Shown here one piece after another: positions 6,850-13,389 of a DNA stretch of 13,389 nucleotides (position 1 is the stretch's first letter; every line of letters begins with the position of its first letter). The notes beneath the pieces were generated by a model. It made no database searches. It was not told the DNA's origin and worked only from the letters and a program-made list of their open reading frames with translations. The translations under genes were made by a program, and so were the position numbers. The stretch is taken from NCBI RefSeq assembly GCF_937890585.1, contig NZ_CALACG010000354.1, positions 1 to 13,389 of the forward strand, given 5' to 3'. Source of the stretch: an uncultured Campylobacter sp. Its GTDB lineage: Bacteria; Campylobacterota; Campylobacteria; Campylobacterales; Campylobacteraceae.

Positions 6850-8574
6850 ATGAAGACATTAGGCATCATAGGCGGCATGGGACCACTTGCCACGGCTGAT
6901 TTATACAAAAAGATCATCGATATAACCCCAGCAACTTGCGATCAAGAGCACCTACACATCGTTATCGACTCATACGCACAGATAGAAGATAGGACAAAAT
7001 TTATCATGGGCGAGGGAGAAAGTCCACTTCCAAAGCTGATTCAAAGTGCTAAACTTTTAAAAAATGCAGGATGCGAAGCGATGCTAATGGCTTGCAACAC
7101 GGCTCACTACTTTGCTCCAAGTATCGAAAAAGAGGCTGGAGTGAAAATTTTGCACATTGCAAAAGTTACCATAGATGCCTTGCAAAAGAAATATCCGCAC
7201 GCTAAAAATATCGCTGTCATCGCAACAAGTGGCACAAAAAAAGCAGGCGTTTATGATCAAATTTTAAAAGAGCGCGGGCTAAAGAGCGTAGATTTTAGCA
7301 AAGAGACGCAAGATGTCATCATGGAGTGCATCTACAAAGGTGTCAAAGCTGGCAAATTAGAAGAGTATGTGCCGGTATTTTATGAAGTGCTTTCAAACAT
7401 TGAAGCTGACGTTTATATCGCAGGCTGCACCGAGATACCGATGTTTTTACCATTTATCAGCAGCGAGTATAAATTTATAGCTTTTAGCAAGGCAAAAAGC
7501 TCTCCAGTTGGGCTAGCTCTTATATCAAAGATAAAGCCAAGTGGCAGTGAAATTTTTGAAGTGCCAAATGTAAAAACTAGAAACATTTTAAAGGTTGTTT
7601 TTGAGGTGGAGGGTAAGAAATTTAGCGTTTTTGTTAATCACTTCCCAGCTTATAAAAACGGCATAAATATGCAAAAAAAGGCCGAAAGAACGCTAAGAGC
7701 GGCTCTTGGTAATGAGCAAAATGCCATAGTTTTGGGCGATTTTAACTCACCTTATGGGCAAAAATCCATCTTAAACGATATCATCGCAACTCGTGGATAT
7801 TATGATCTTTATAGCTTTTTAGCCCCAAAAGATAGATATTCTCATGCAGTCCATGGCAAAAAGCGAGCTATTGATCACGTTTTGCTCTCGCCTAGCTTTA
7901 TGGCAAATGGCGATCTAAGCTATGTCGCTGGCAGTTTTGAGGTCTTTAAGCCAAGCTTTGTGCTTGATGAGCATGGCTTTGCAAAGAGCGATCTTTATTC
8001 AGACCACTTTGCACTTAAATTTAAAATCTCAACCAAACCAAGTCCTGCTAAATCAAATGAAAATTTAAAAAAAGAAGCTAAAAAAGTAGAGGATCAAAAC
8101 TACAAAAAAGCTGACATAGAGACACTTTTTGAGCATCCTGAGGATGTGCCAGCACTTGTGGAGCGAGCTGTTGTCATCTTAAAAGATAAGCATGGCTTTA
8201 TCATCTCAAAAAATCGCCGTGGAATTTACGTCTATGATCCTAAAAATAGTGTCGGTGTGGGCGATGAGCTTGACATTTTGATCAGGCGAGTGAAATTTTA
8301 CAAAGAGGCGCTTGAAGTAAGCTCTTATGAGATCATAAATGAGCATGACACAAAAGATGTAAGCGAAAATTTACTTGATAGCTCAAAGCTAAGCATTGCA
8401 AGAAGCGGCGATGTGATCGCTAAAATTTCAGGTAGGCTAGAGGGTGGGTACTTGCATACACCACATGGCAAGATCAGAGTTTATAGCAAAAAAAGGCTAA
8501 AAGATGGCGAGTATAGCTTTGAGCGAGCGAGGGTGAAAATTTATAAAAACGAAAAAGAGATCGTTGTGGAGTAG
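6850..8574 (+). CDS. Asp/Glu racemase fused to truncated EEP nuclease
   Basis: A 574-residue fusion of two normally separate proteins. Residues 1-210 are an aspartate/glutamate racemase with GGMGPLAT (8-15) and both catalytic cysteines (Cys82 in ACNTAH, Cys193 in GCTE). It stops before the usual DP-T..LA last helix. From ~211 (AFSKAKSSPVG) the sequence is the second half of an endonuclease/exonuclease/phosphatase domain: NHF (263-265), GDFN (296-299), RAIDHVLLS (339-347), SDH (384-386). The first half, with the conserved Asn and metal-binding Glu, is missing, so nuclease activity is doubtful. Residues ~396-425 are a Lys-rich linker; 430-574 is a beta-rich tail, perhaps OB-like. Ribosome site GGAGGAG at 6841-6847. 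The join at ~7468-7480 stays in frame on a 12-bp palindrome. A natural deletion fusion or a misassembly would both explain it. Confidence 0.88.
   Translation: MKTLGIIGGMGPLATADLYKKIIDITPATCDQEHLHIVIDSYAQIEDRTKFIMGEGESPLPKLIQSAKLLKNAGCEAMLMACNTAHYFAPSIEKEAGVKILHIAKVTIDALQKKYPHAKNIAVIATSGTKKAGVYDQILKERGLKSVDFSKETQDVIMECIYKGVKAGKLEEYVPVFYEVLSNIEADVYIAGCTEIPMFLPFISSEYKFIAFSKAKSSPVGLALISKIKPSGSEIFEVPNVKTRNILKVVFEVEGKKFSVFVNHFPAYKNGINMQKKAERTLRAALGNEQNAIVLGDFNSPYGQKSILNDIIATRGYYDLYSFLAPKDRYSHAVHGKKRAIDHVLLSPSFMANGDLSYVAGSFEVFKPSFVLDEHGFAKSDLYSDHFALKFKISTKPSPAKSNENLKKEAKKVEDQNYKKADIETLFEHPEDVPALVERAVVILKDKHGFIISKNRRGIYVYDPKNSVGVGDELDILIRRVKFYKEALEVSSYEIINEHDTKDVSENLLDSSKLSIARSGDVIAKISGRLEGGYLHTPHGKIRVYSKKRLKDGEYSFERARVKIYKNEKEIVVE
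7468..7479. repeat. 12-bp palindrome at the fusion junction
   Basis: TATAAATTTATA is a perfect 12-bp palindrome coding for Tyr-Lys-Phe-Ile at the point where racemase similarity ends and nuclease similarity begins. AT-rich words of this kind are common in this genome, so it could have supplied short homology for a deletion or a false overlap for an assembler. Confidence 0.75.
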
Positions 8575-8730
8575 ATGGTGCAAATTTTAGATATTTTTAT
8601 GATCGCAGTGTTTGTTTTGTTTGTGATATTTATGATAAGAGGTGTCATTTTGCAGGCGCAAGAGAAGGAGAGAGTAAGAGAGATGATAAGAGAAAAAAGA
8701 GAAAATTTTAATAAAAAGAGTGAGATATGA
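8575..8730 (+). CDS. small single-pass membrane protein, 51 aa
   Basis: A short ORF that fills the whole gap between the fusion gene and glyS. It starts at the ATG directly after the fusion stop (TAGATG), with GTGGAG at ~8567-8572 as ribosome site, and ends in TGA overlapping the glyS ATG (ATGA). Residues ~4-21 (ILDIFMIAVFVLFVIFMI) form one hydrophobic helix. Residues 22-51 are very rich in Arg, Lys and Glu (QEKERVREMIREKRENF) and should be a long charged cytoplasmic helix. No family is recognised. The tight coupling at both ends and the clean membrane-plus-charged-helix design argue for a real gene. Its function is unknown; any link to glycyl-tRNA synthesis is positional only. Confidence 0.78.
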   Translation: MVQILDIFMIAVFVLFVIFMIRGVILQAQEKERVREMIREKRENFNKKSEI

Positions 8731-10745
8731 AAGAGTTGTTACTAGAGATCGGAGTCGAGGAGCTCCCAGCGATACCATTTTTAAGGGAGCTGCCAAACAT
8801 CAACGCTAAATGGCAGGCTGTGCTTGAAAAATATAACATCAAAAGCGAGTTTAAATTTTACTACACGCCTCGCCGTTTGGTCTTTTTCCATGAGAAATTC
8901 CCGCAGGCTCAGCCAGATAGTGTGGCTAGTTTTGTCGGTGCGCCAAAGCAAGTGGCGCTAAAAGACGGAGCTTTTACAAAGGCTGCACTTAGCTTTGCTA
9001 GCAAATGTGGCATCGAGGAGAGCGAGCTTAAATTTAAAGAGATAGACGGCAAAGAGGTGCTTTACTACGAAAAAGAGGTAAAGGGCGAACCAGTCGCTAA
9101 GATAATGGGCGATATGGTTGAAGAGTTTTTAAAGAGCCTTAGCTTTGGCAAGTCTATGCGCTGGGGCAATGGCGAGTTTGAGTTTATCCGACCGATAAGA
9201 TCGTTTTTGTGTTTGCTTGGCGATGAGGTCATTAAATTTAACAAATTTGGCGTAGAGAGTAGTAACTCTACGTATCCGCACAGAAGTGTTAGCTACGACA
9301 TGATAAAAATTTCAAATATAAAAGAGTATTTTGATGGCTCAAAGAGCCGTGGTGTCGTGCTTGAAGCGGACGATAGAGAAAAAATAATCCTTGATGAATT
9401 TGAAAAGATCAGCCAAAAAAGTGGGCTAAAGATCGAGACCGATAAAGACTTGCTATCTGAAGTCGTGGCGATCACCGAGTATCCAACAGCGCTTCTTGGC
9501 TCGTTTGAAGAGGAGTTTTTGGAGGTGCCAAGCGAGGTCATCATCACCTCTATGAAAGAAAATCAGCGCTACTTCCCAGTCTTTAAAGAGGGCAAGCTCG
9601 CAAATGGCTTTGTAGTCGTTAGCAACGCTATCACAGATGACTACTCGCTCATCATTAAGGGCAACGAAAAGGTGCTAAGAGCAAGACTAAGTGACACGAT
9701 GTTCTTTTGGCAAAGTGACCTGGCGCACGAATTTGGCCCAGAAAAACTAAAAAATATAACCTACCTAAAAGAGCTTGGAAGCATCTATGAAAAGGAGCTT
9801 AGAGAGCTAAAAGTGGCTAAAAAACTAGCTAGCAACTATGATGAGCTACTTAAAAAAGAGGCTGGCGAGTATGAGGCGAAGCTAGATCGAGCTGTAATGC
9901 TAAGCAAGGCTGACCTTACAACGCAGATGGTTTATGAATTTACCGAGCTTCAAGGCGTCATGGGTGCTTACTACGCAAAGGCTAAAAATGAGGATGAAAA
10001 TGTCGTTTTAGCCATAAAAGAGCAGTATCTGCCAGACGGCGAGGAGGCGGATTGTCCAAGCAAGGTCTTTAGCTCGGTTGTGGCACTTTCAAATAAGCTT
10101 GATACGCTAATGGGACTTTTTAGCATCGGCAAAATACCAAGCGGCACCAAGGACCCATACGCTCTAAGACGCGCGGCAAATGGCGTGATAAAGATCGTTT
10201 TGGCGCATAATTTGAAATTTAACGTAAAAGAAATTTTAGAAGATATCGCAAAAGAGTATAAGAAATTTGACGTTGAAGTGCTTATAAATTTCATCCTTGA
10301 TAGGCTCTACACATTCTTTGACGTAAACGCTTCTATCGTAAAAGCGTGCATAAAAAGCGGCGAAAAGGACATCTTGGAGCTAACTAAGATGATAGAGGCG
10401 CTTGCTAAAATTTCTAGCGAGCCAAGCTTTAGAGAGAATTTCTCGACATTTAAGCGCCTTGCAAACATCATAAAAGATGATAAATTTAGTATGGTTGACG
10501 AGAGCCTCTTTGAGATAGATGCTGAAAAGGCCCTAAATGACGCGTTTAAAGCGGTTGATAAGAGCTTGGCATACGAGCCAAGGCTAAAAGCACTATTTGC
10601 TCTAAAGCCGCAGATAGATGAGTTTTTTGACAAAGTTATGATAAACGTTGAAAACGAGAAAGTGCGAAATAACCGCGTCGCGATCATCGGTCAAATTTAT
10701 AGTGAGATATTAAAAGTAGCTGATATAAAAGAGATCAGCTTATAA
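8727..10745 (+). CDS. glyS: glycyl-tRNA synthetase beta subunit
   Basis: The beta chain of the bacterial alpha2-beta2 glycyl-tRNA synthetase, which with GlyQ charges tRNA-Gly in the cytoplasm. It has 672 residues, near the usual ~690. Support in order: LLLEIGVEELP (4-14), YYTPRRL (45-51), FGKSMRWG (140-147), EYPTALLGSFEEEFLEVP (251-268), MKENQRYFPVF (276-286), RARLSDTMFFWQSDL (318-332), the HD-like region MLSKADLTTQMVYEFTELQG (391-410) followed by GAYYA, GTKDPYALRRAANGVIKI (473-490), and the C-terminal NVENEKVRNNRVAIIGQI (640-657). The ATG overlaps the stop of the 51-aa gene; the ribosome site is weak (AAGAGTGAG), so coupled translation is likely. glyQ is not nearby, a split arrangement I recall as normal in Campylobacter. 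A terminator follows at 10752. Confidence 0.96.
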   Translation: MKELLLEIGVEELPAIPFLRELPNINAKWQAVLEKYNIKSEFKFYYTPRRLVFFHEKFPQAQPDSVASFVGAPKQVALKDGAFTKAALSFASKCGIEESELKFKEIDGKEVLYYEKEVKGEPVAKIMGDMVEEFLKSLSFGKSMRWGNGEFEFIRPIRSFLCLLGDEVIKFNKFGVESSNSTYPHRSVSYDMIKISNIKEYFDGSKSRGVVLEADDREKIILDEFEKISQKSGLKIETDKDLLSEVVAITEYPTALLGSFEEEFLEVPSEVIITSMKENQRYFPVFKEGKLANGFVVVSNAITDDYSLIIKGNEKVLRARLSDTMFFWQSDLAHEFGPEKLKNITYLKELGSIYEKELRELKVAKKLASNYDELLKKEAGEYEAKLDRAVMLSKADLTTQMVYEFTELQGVMGAYYAKAKNEDENVVLAIKEQYLPDGEEADCPSKVFSSVVALSNKLDTLMGLFSIGKIPSGTKDPYALRRAANGVIKIVLAHNLKFNVKEILEDIAKEYKKFDVEVLINFILDRLYTFFDVNASIVKACIKSGEKDILELTKMIEALAKISSEPSFRENFSTFKRLANIIKDDKFSMVDESLFEIDAEKALNDAFKAVDKSLAYEPRLKALFALKPQIDEFFDKVMINVENEKVRNNRVAIIGQIYSEILKVADIKEISL

Positions 10746-10751
10746 AATTTC

Positions 10752-10786
10752 GCCAGCTTCAGGCTTTGCGCTTGGGCTGGCTTTTT
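10752..10786 (+). terminator. rho-independent terminator after glyS
   Basis: GCCAGC (10752-10757) pairs with GCTGGC (10776-10781), with an 18-nt loop, followed by TTTTT (10782-10786). It starts 6 bp after the glyS stop. The long loop makes it weaker than the dctA terminator. Confidence 0.75.
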
Positions 10787-10947
10787 AAATTTAGATCTAC
10801 ATTCCAACTCGTAGCCAGCGACCTAGCCAATAAACCGCCCGAGAGCTTACTGGCTCATTTGTTGTTGCTTTTGATAATGGCTAGGATAGTCTAAATTTAT
10901 ACAGAAATTTAAGGTTTATCGTCCGCAAAAGATGATAAACCTTTTTT
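10787..10947 (+). ncRNA. candidate small RNA locus (weak)
   Basis: This 160-bp stretch has no ORF, lies between the glyS terminator and a second, stronger plus-strand terminator, and contains several complementary segments. TAAATTTAGA (10786-10795) matches TCTAAATTTA (10890-10899). CCTAGCC (10822-10828) matches GGCTAGG (10879-10885). AGCCAG (10813-10818) matches CTGGCT (10850-10855), which crosses the second pair. A GATAAT at 10873-10878 could be a -10 box for a ~60-nt RNA ending at the terminator. No tRNA, SRP RNA or tmRNA signature is seen. It may equally be plain 3' UTR. Confidence 0.25.
10911..10947 (+). terminator. strong rho-independent terminator
   Basis: AAGGTTTATC (10911-10920) pairs with GATAAACCTT (10934-10943). 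Three more inner pairs (GTC with GAT, one of them G-U) give a 13-bp stem around the loop CGCAAAA, followed by a T-run to 10947. Orientation is plus strand, 165 bp after glyS. It also lies just past the 3' end of the minus-strand gene, but that side has no T-run. Confidence 0.88.
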
Positions 10948-10952
10948 ATGCT

Positions 10953-11246
10953 CTATTTTTTCTTTTTCTTAAATTTCTTCTTTGGCTCAGCCTTTTTAGC
11001 CTTTGCCTCGCTCTTTAAATTTAGTTTTGCCTTGACCCTTTGCATATCGTTAAAGCCCACGCCTTGGACCTTTTCAAGCTCCTCGACGCTTTTAAATTTA
11101 TGAGCTTTTCTATATTTTATTACATTTAGCGCTTGGCTTTTGTTTAGCCCAAGGCTCATTAGCTCGCTCTTGCTGGCCGTGTTTAGGTCAGCCCCACAGG
11201 CAAAGCTCACAAGCGCTAAACAAAGTAAAATTTTCAAATTTCTCAT
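10953..11246 (-). CDS. secreted ComEA-like helix-hairpin-helix protein
   Basis: A 97-residue exported protein with one helix-hairpin-helix DNA-binding domain. Residues 1-19 are a signal peptide (basic MRNLK, then a hydrophobic core, ending ACGA before Asp20). Residues 20-76 match the ComEA-type fold: LNTASKSELMSLGL (21-34), then IKYRKAHKFKSVEELEKVQGVG (43-64). ComEA proteins bind incoming DNA in the periplasm during natural transformation; this small stand-alone form is widespread and its exact role here is inferred. The tail (79-97) is almost all Lys, ending KKKFKKKKK, which could add DNA or cell-wall binding. Its ribosome site AGGAGA (11251-11256) overlaps the stop of the PBP gene, so translation is coupled. 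Cys17 sits near the cleavage site, but the lipobox is poor. Confidence 0.88.
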   Translation of the reverse strand: MRNLKILLCLALVSFACGADLNTASKSELMSLGLNKSQALNVIKYRKAHKFKSVEELEKVQGVGFNDMQRVKAKLNLKSEAKAKKAEPKKKFKKKKK

Positions 11247-11254
11247 CTTATCTC

Positions 11255-13183
11255 CTAGAACAATAATCCATCGTTTTCTTGATCTTGAATAATATCGTTT
11301 GTTGGCGTATTTTGCGGTAGTGGTGAGTCATTTGTATAGTACTCATCAGCGCCGTTAAAATATCCCTTATAAACGCCCTCTGGCTGTTCAAATGCGCGTC
11401 TTAAGGTTGGATAGAGCTTGACGTAGCCCTCCATAAATTTCTTAAAGACAGGCGCCGCTGTCCTGCCGCCACCCTCGACCTTTTTCATAGGGCTGTTATC
11501 GTCGTTTCCGTACCAGATGATGGCCTCTATATCAGGCGAGTAGCCGCAAAACCAAGCGTCGATGTTGTTATTTGTCGTGCCAGTCTTGCCAGCGATCTGT
11601 ACGCCGTTTATCTTGGCGTTGCGTCCGGTGCCGTTATTTACGACATTTTGAAGCAAGGTTGTCATCAAAAATGCCTGCTCAGGCTTTAACACTTGCTTTC
11701 TTTGTGGCTCGTAGTCCATAGACGCGCCAAAGCTATTTTCTATATGCTTAATGAGCGTTGGCTCGACTATCTCGCCGTCATTTGGGAACATCGAGTAAAA
11801 TTTCGCAAACTCAAGCGGCGAAATCCCAAAGCTTCCAAGCGCGATAGAGAGGTTTTCAGGGATATCGTTAAAGCCCATGTCAGTTAGCTGCTTGCGAACA
11901 GAGCTAAGGCCAAGGTCGTTTAGTAAATTTATGGTCGCAAGGTTGCGTGACTGGGTTATGGCTGATTTTATCGTGATATATCCTTGAAAGCCGCCGCTAT
12001 AGTTCTTTGGCGTCCACTCTTTGCCATTTCCCATATCAAAGCTTCTGGCGATGTCAGCCACTTGCGAGACCACCGAGTAGCCGCTATCAAGGGCGATCTG
12101 GTAGATAAATGGCTTAAAGCTCGATCCTGGCTGGCGCTTGCTCTGGGTAGCTCGGTTATAGCTACTTTTTGCGTAGTCGATACCGCCAATGAGCGCTAAA
12201 ATTTGACCGCTTTGTGGGTGAGTAACGACGATAGCGCCATTTAGCATCTCTGGATTTGCTTTTTTATCCCTTTTTAAAATTTCATTGTAGCCATAAACTA
12301 GGGCGTCTTGAGCGATCTTTTGCACGTTTAGATCAACCGTGCTTTGTATCCTATAACCGCCAGTTTTTATATCGTCAAATTTCTTTGAAGCCTCTTTGAT
12401 GATCTCATCAACCACGTATGGGGCTTTGTTTCGCGTGAGTGTGTCGTCAAAGACTGCTGGCTCTTCAAGTATGCCCTTGCGGTACTCCTCCTCGTTTATC
12501 CAGCCGATACTATACATCCTTTCAAGCACCCTGTTTGCGCGGCTTAGCGAGAGGTCGAGGTGCTTTGTAGGGTCGTAGGTGCTTGGCGCCTTTGGTAGGC
12601 CAACTAGTATGGCTATCTCTTTTATGCTTAGCTCGTTTAGCTCTTTTCTAAAGTACCCTTCAGCTGCCGTCTTTACGCCGTAGTAGCCGTGGCCAAAATA
12701 TACGTGATTTAGATATCTTTCGATGATGTCCTCTTTACTAAGCTCGCTTTCAAGCTTGATCGCAAGGACGACCTCTTTTATCTTTCTTGTAAATTTCTTC
12801 TCGCGGCTAAGGGCTAGGTTTTTGATGAGTTGCTGCGTTAGTGTAGATGCGCCTTCTACTAGCTTTCTAGCCTTAATATCCTTTATCGCCGCCCTTGCCA
12901 TAGCTTCGACGTTGATACCGCCATGCTCAAAGTAGCTCGTATCCTCGATAGCCACGAGCGCTTCGATGACACGTGGCGGGATGTCGTTATACTTTATATA
13001 AATTCTATTTTCTTCAAAGATATTTGCGATGAGCTCGTTGTTTCTGTCAAAAATTTGCGTTGTGAGTTTTGGTTTGTAGTCAATGATGGAGTAGGCGTCA
13101 AACCTCACTTGCGAGTAGAAGTATAAAAACGCTCCGCCAAGCGAAATGGCAACTATAAAGATAAATGCCAAGATATATTTCAT
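11255..13183 (-). CDS. pbpA: class A penicillin-binding protein (PBP1A type)
   Basis: A bifunctional inner-membrane enzyme that polymerises and cross-links peptidoglycan, 642 residues. A single N-terminal membrane anchor is at ~4-24. The glycosyltransferase (GT51) domain shows EDTSYFEHGG (80-89, catalytic Glu80), GASTLTQQ (111-118), RKIKE (133-137) and the IIERYLN...GVKTAAEGYF region (153-178). The transpeptidase domain has SSFK (354-357, acylated Ser354), SRN (412-414) and KTGT (533-536). All catalytic motifs are intact. The C-terminal ~50 residues are polar and low in complexity. The length fits a lean PBP1A without the large inserted domain of E. coli. The ATG at 13183 overlaps the maf stop (ATGA) and has AAGG ~8 bases upstream. 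The same maf-pbpA adjacency is, as I recall, found in C. jejuni. Confidence 0.95.
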   Translation of the reverse strand: MKYILAFIFIVAISLGGAFLYFYSQVRFDAYSIIDYKPKLTTQIFDRNNELIANIFEENRIYIKYNDIPPRVIEALVAIEDTSYFEHGGINVEAMARAAIKDIKARKLVEGASTLTQQLIKNLALSREKKFTRKIKEVVLAIKLESELSKEDIIERYLNHVYFGHGYYGVKTAAEGYFRKELNELSIKEIAILVGLPKAPSTYDPTKHLDLSLSRANRVLERMYSIGWINEEEYRKGILEEPAVFDDTLTRNKAPYVVDEIIKEASKKFDDIKTGGYRIQSTVDLNVQKIAQDALVYGYNEILKRDKKANPEMLNGAIVVTHPQSGQILALIGGIDYAKSSYNRATQSKRQPGSSFKPFIYQIALDSGYSVVSQVADIARSFDMGNGKEWTPKNYSGGFQGYITIKSAITQSRNLATINLLNDLGLSSVRKQLTDMGFNDIPENLSIALGSFGISPLEFAKFYSMFPNDGEIVEPTLIKHIENSFGASMDYEPQRKQVLKPEQAFLMTTLLQNVVNNGTGRNAKINGVQIAGKTGTTNNNIDAWFCGYSPDIEAIIWYGNDDNSPMKKVEGGGRTAAPVFKKFMEGYVKLYPTLRRAFEQPEGVYKGYFNGADEYYTNDSPLPQNTPTNDIIQDQENDGLLF

Positions 13184-13389
13184 AAAAATGCCTTTAATAT
13201 TTTTAAATTTAGCCCCATTGCCGTGCTGGTCTCGCCGTGCTGGGAGATGATGTATTTTTTATTAAAATTTTCTATCGTCATGGCTCCGGCCTTGCCCTGC
13301 CAAAGATCGCCCGATAGGTAGTTGTGCAGGTCGGCTTCGTCAAATTTAGCAAATTTATACTCGGCAAAGCTTACGTTAATAAGCTCGAA
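13180..13389 (-). CDS. maf: Maf-like nucleotide pyrophosphatase, C-terminal part
   Basis: An ORF open at the window edge; only the last 69 residues are present, so the start is missing. They include FAEYKFAKFDEADLHNYL followed by GKAGAMTIENF and end GLNLKILKAFL. This fits the C-terminal third of Maf proteins, where 'Y..F..L....I..Y....P..KAGAY.I' leads to a last helix after 'GLP...'. Maf enzymes hydrolyse non-canonical or modified nucleoside triphosphates and are linked with septum formation. One difference: the family's common 'KAGAYGIQG' reads KAGAMTIEN. The TGA stop overlaps the pbpA ATG, so maf, pbpA and the helix-hairpin-helix gene form one coupled operon. The Maf assignment is from pattern and context; a fragment this short leaves some doubt. 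Confidence 0.75.
   Translation of the reverse strand, partial: FELINVSFAEYKFAKFDEADLHNYLSGDLWQGKAGAMTIENFNKKYIISQHGETSTAMGLNLKILKAFL

Noticed and set aside
6850-8574. Two overlapping genes instead of a fusion
   Set aside because: There is no stop codon, frame change or ribosome site with a start codon near 7465-7500; the first ATG in the nuclease part is at about residue 274, inside its conserved region.
8575-8726. Glycine riboswitch or T-box upstream of glyS
   Set aside because: The short interval is fully used by a coding frame and has no specifier stem or glycine aptamer core; the gene is coupled to its upstream neighbour.
10787-10947. tRNA, 4.5S/SRP RNA or tmRNA gene
   Set aside because: No TTC-type T-loop, acceptor stem with CCA, GNRA-capped SRP domain or tag reading frame could be found.
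1-13389. CRISPR array, phage or insertion sequence, phase-variable homopolymer tract
   Set aside because: No regularly spaced repeats, transposase or integrase motifs, or G/C runs long enough for slippage were seen; the gene content is ordinary chromosomal apart from the fusion.

Overview
The window looks like a chromosomal piece of a Campylobacter-type epsilonproteobacterium. The evidence is low GC with heavy use of AAATTT-type words, strong AT-rich -10 boxes with little -35 signal, an epsilonproteobacterial form of YebC beginning [18 protein letters not shown], and a gene set (copA/copZ, yebC, ppi, dctA, glyS, a class A PBP next to maf) familiar from Campylobacter. A species close to C. concisus is my impression only. 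Bases 6-38 are not biological: they are the Illumina Nextera read-1 adapter including the 19-bp Tn5 mosaic end. The left edge is therefore an untrimmed contig end, and true sequence starts at about 39.

Layout. (1) 39-469, plus: a possible sigma-28 (FliA) -10 box and a 127-residue coiled-coil protein of unknown function. (2) 478-3953, minus: a tightly packed operon read from 3953 downward, with a GNAT acetyltransferase, a CopZ-like copper chaperone, a CopA-type copper P1B-ATPase, and a divergent TorD/NarJ-like protein with a TTG start. (3) 4106-6686, plus: yebC, a cyclophilin and a DctA-type dicarboxylate symporter, 11 bp apart, closed by an intrinsic terminator at 6698-6718. (4) 6850-10745, plus: an unusual fused ORF (Asp/Glu racemase joined to the C-terminal half of an endonuclease/exonuclease/phosphatase protein), a 51-residue membrane protein, and glyS, with 0 to 4 bp between or overlapping. 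(5) 10746-10952: two terminators around about 160 bp with self-complementary segments, a possible small RNA. (6) 10953-13389, minus: maf (partial), a PBP1A-type enzyme and a small secreted helix-hairpin-helix protein, all translationally coupled.

How they work together. The minus operon in region 2 covers copper handling: CopZ delivers Cu(I) and CopA exports it. The acetyltransferase and TorD-like protein are co-transcribed passengers whose link to metals is unknown. Region 3 combines translation quality control, protein folding and carbon or amino acid uptake. DctA lies upstream of the racemase, and both can concern aspartate. Region 6 joins cell-wall synthesis with Maf.

The most notable object is the fused ORF at 6850-8574. 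Its racemase part keeps both catalytic cysteines but lacks its usual last ~20 residues. Its nuclease part lacks the N-terminal half that carries the conserved Asn and metal-binding Glu. The join sits on a 12-bp perfect palindrome. It is either a real in-frame deletion fusion or an assembly join, and the leftover adapter makes the second option serious. I did not find a clear new defence or mobile system.
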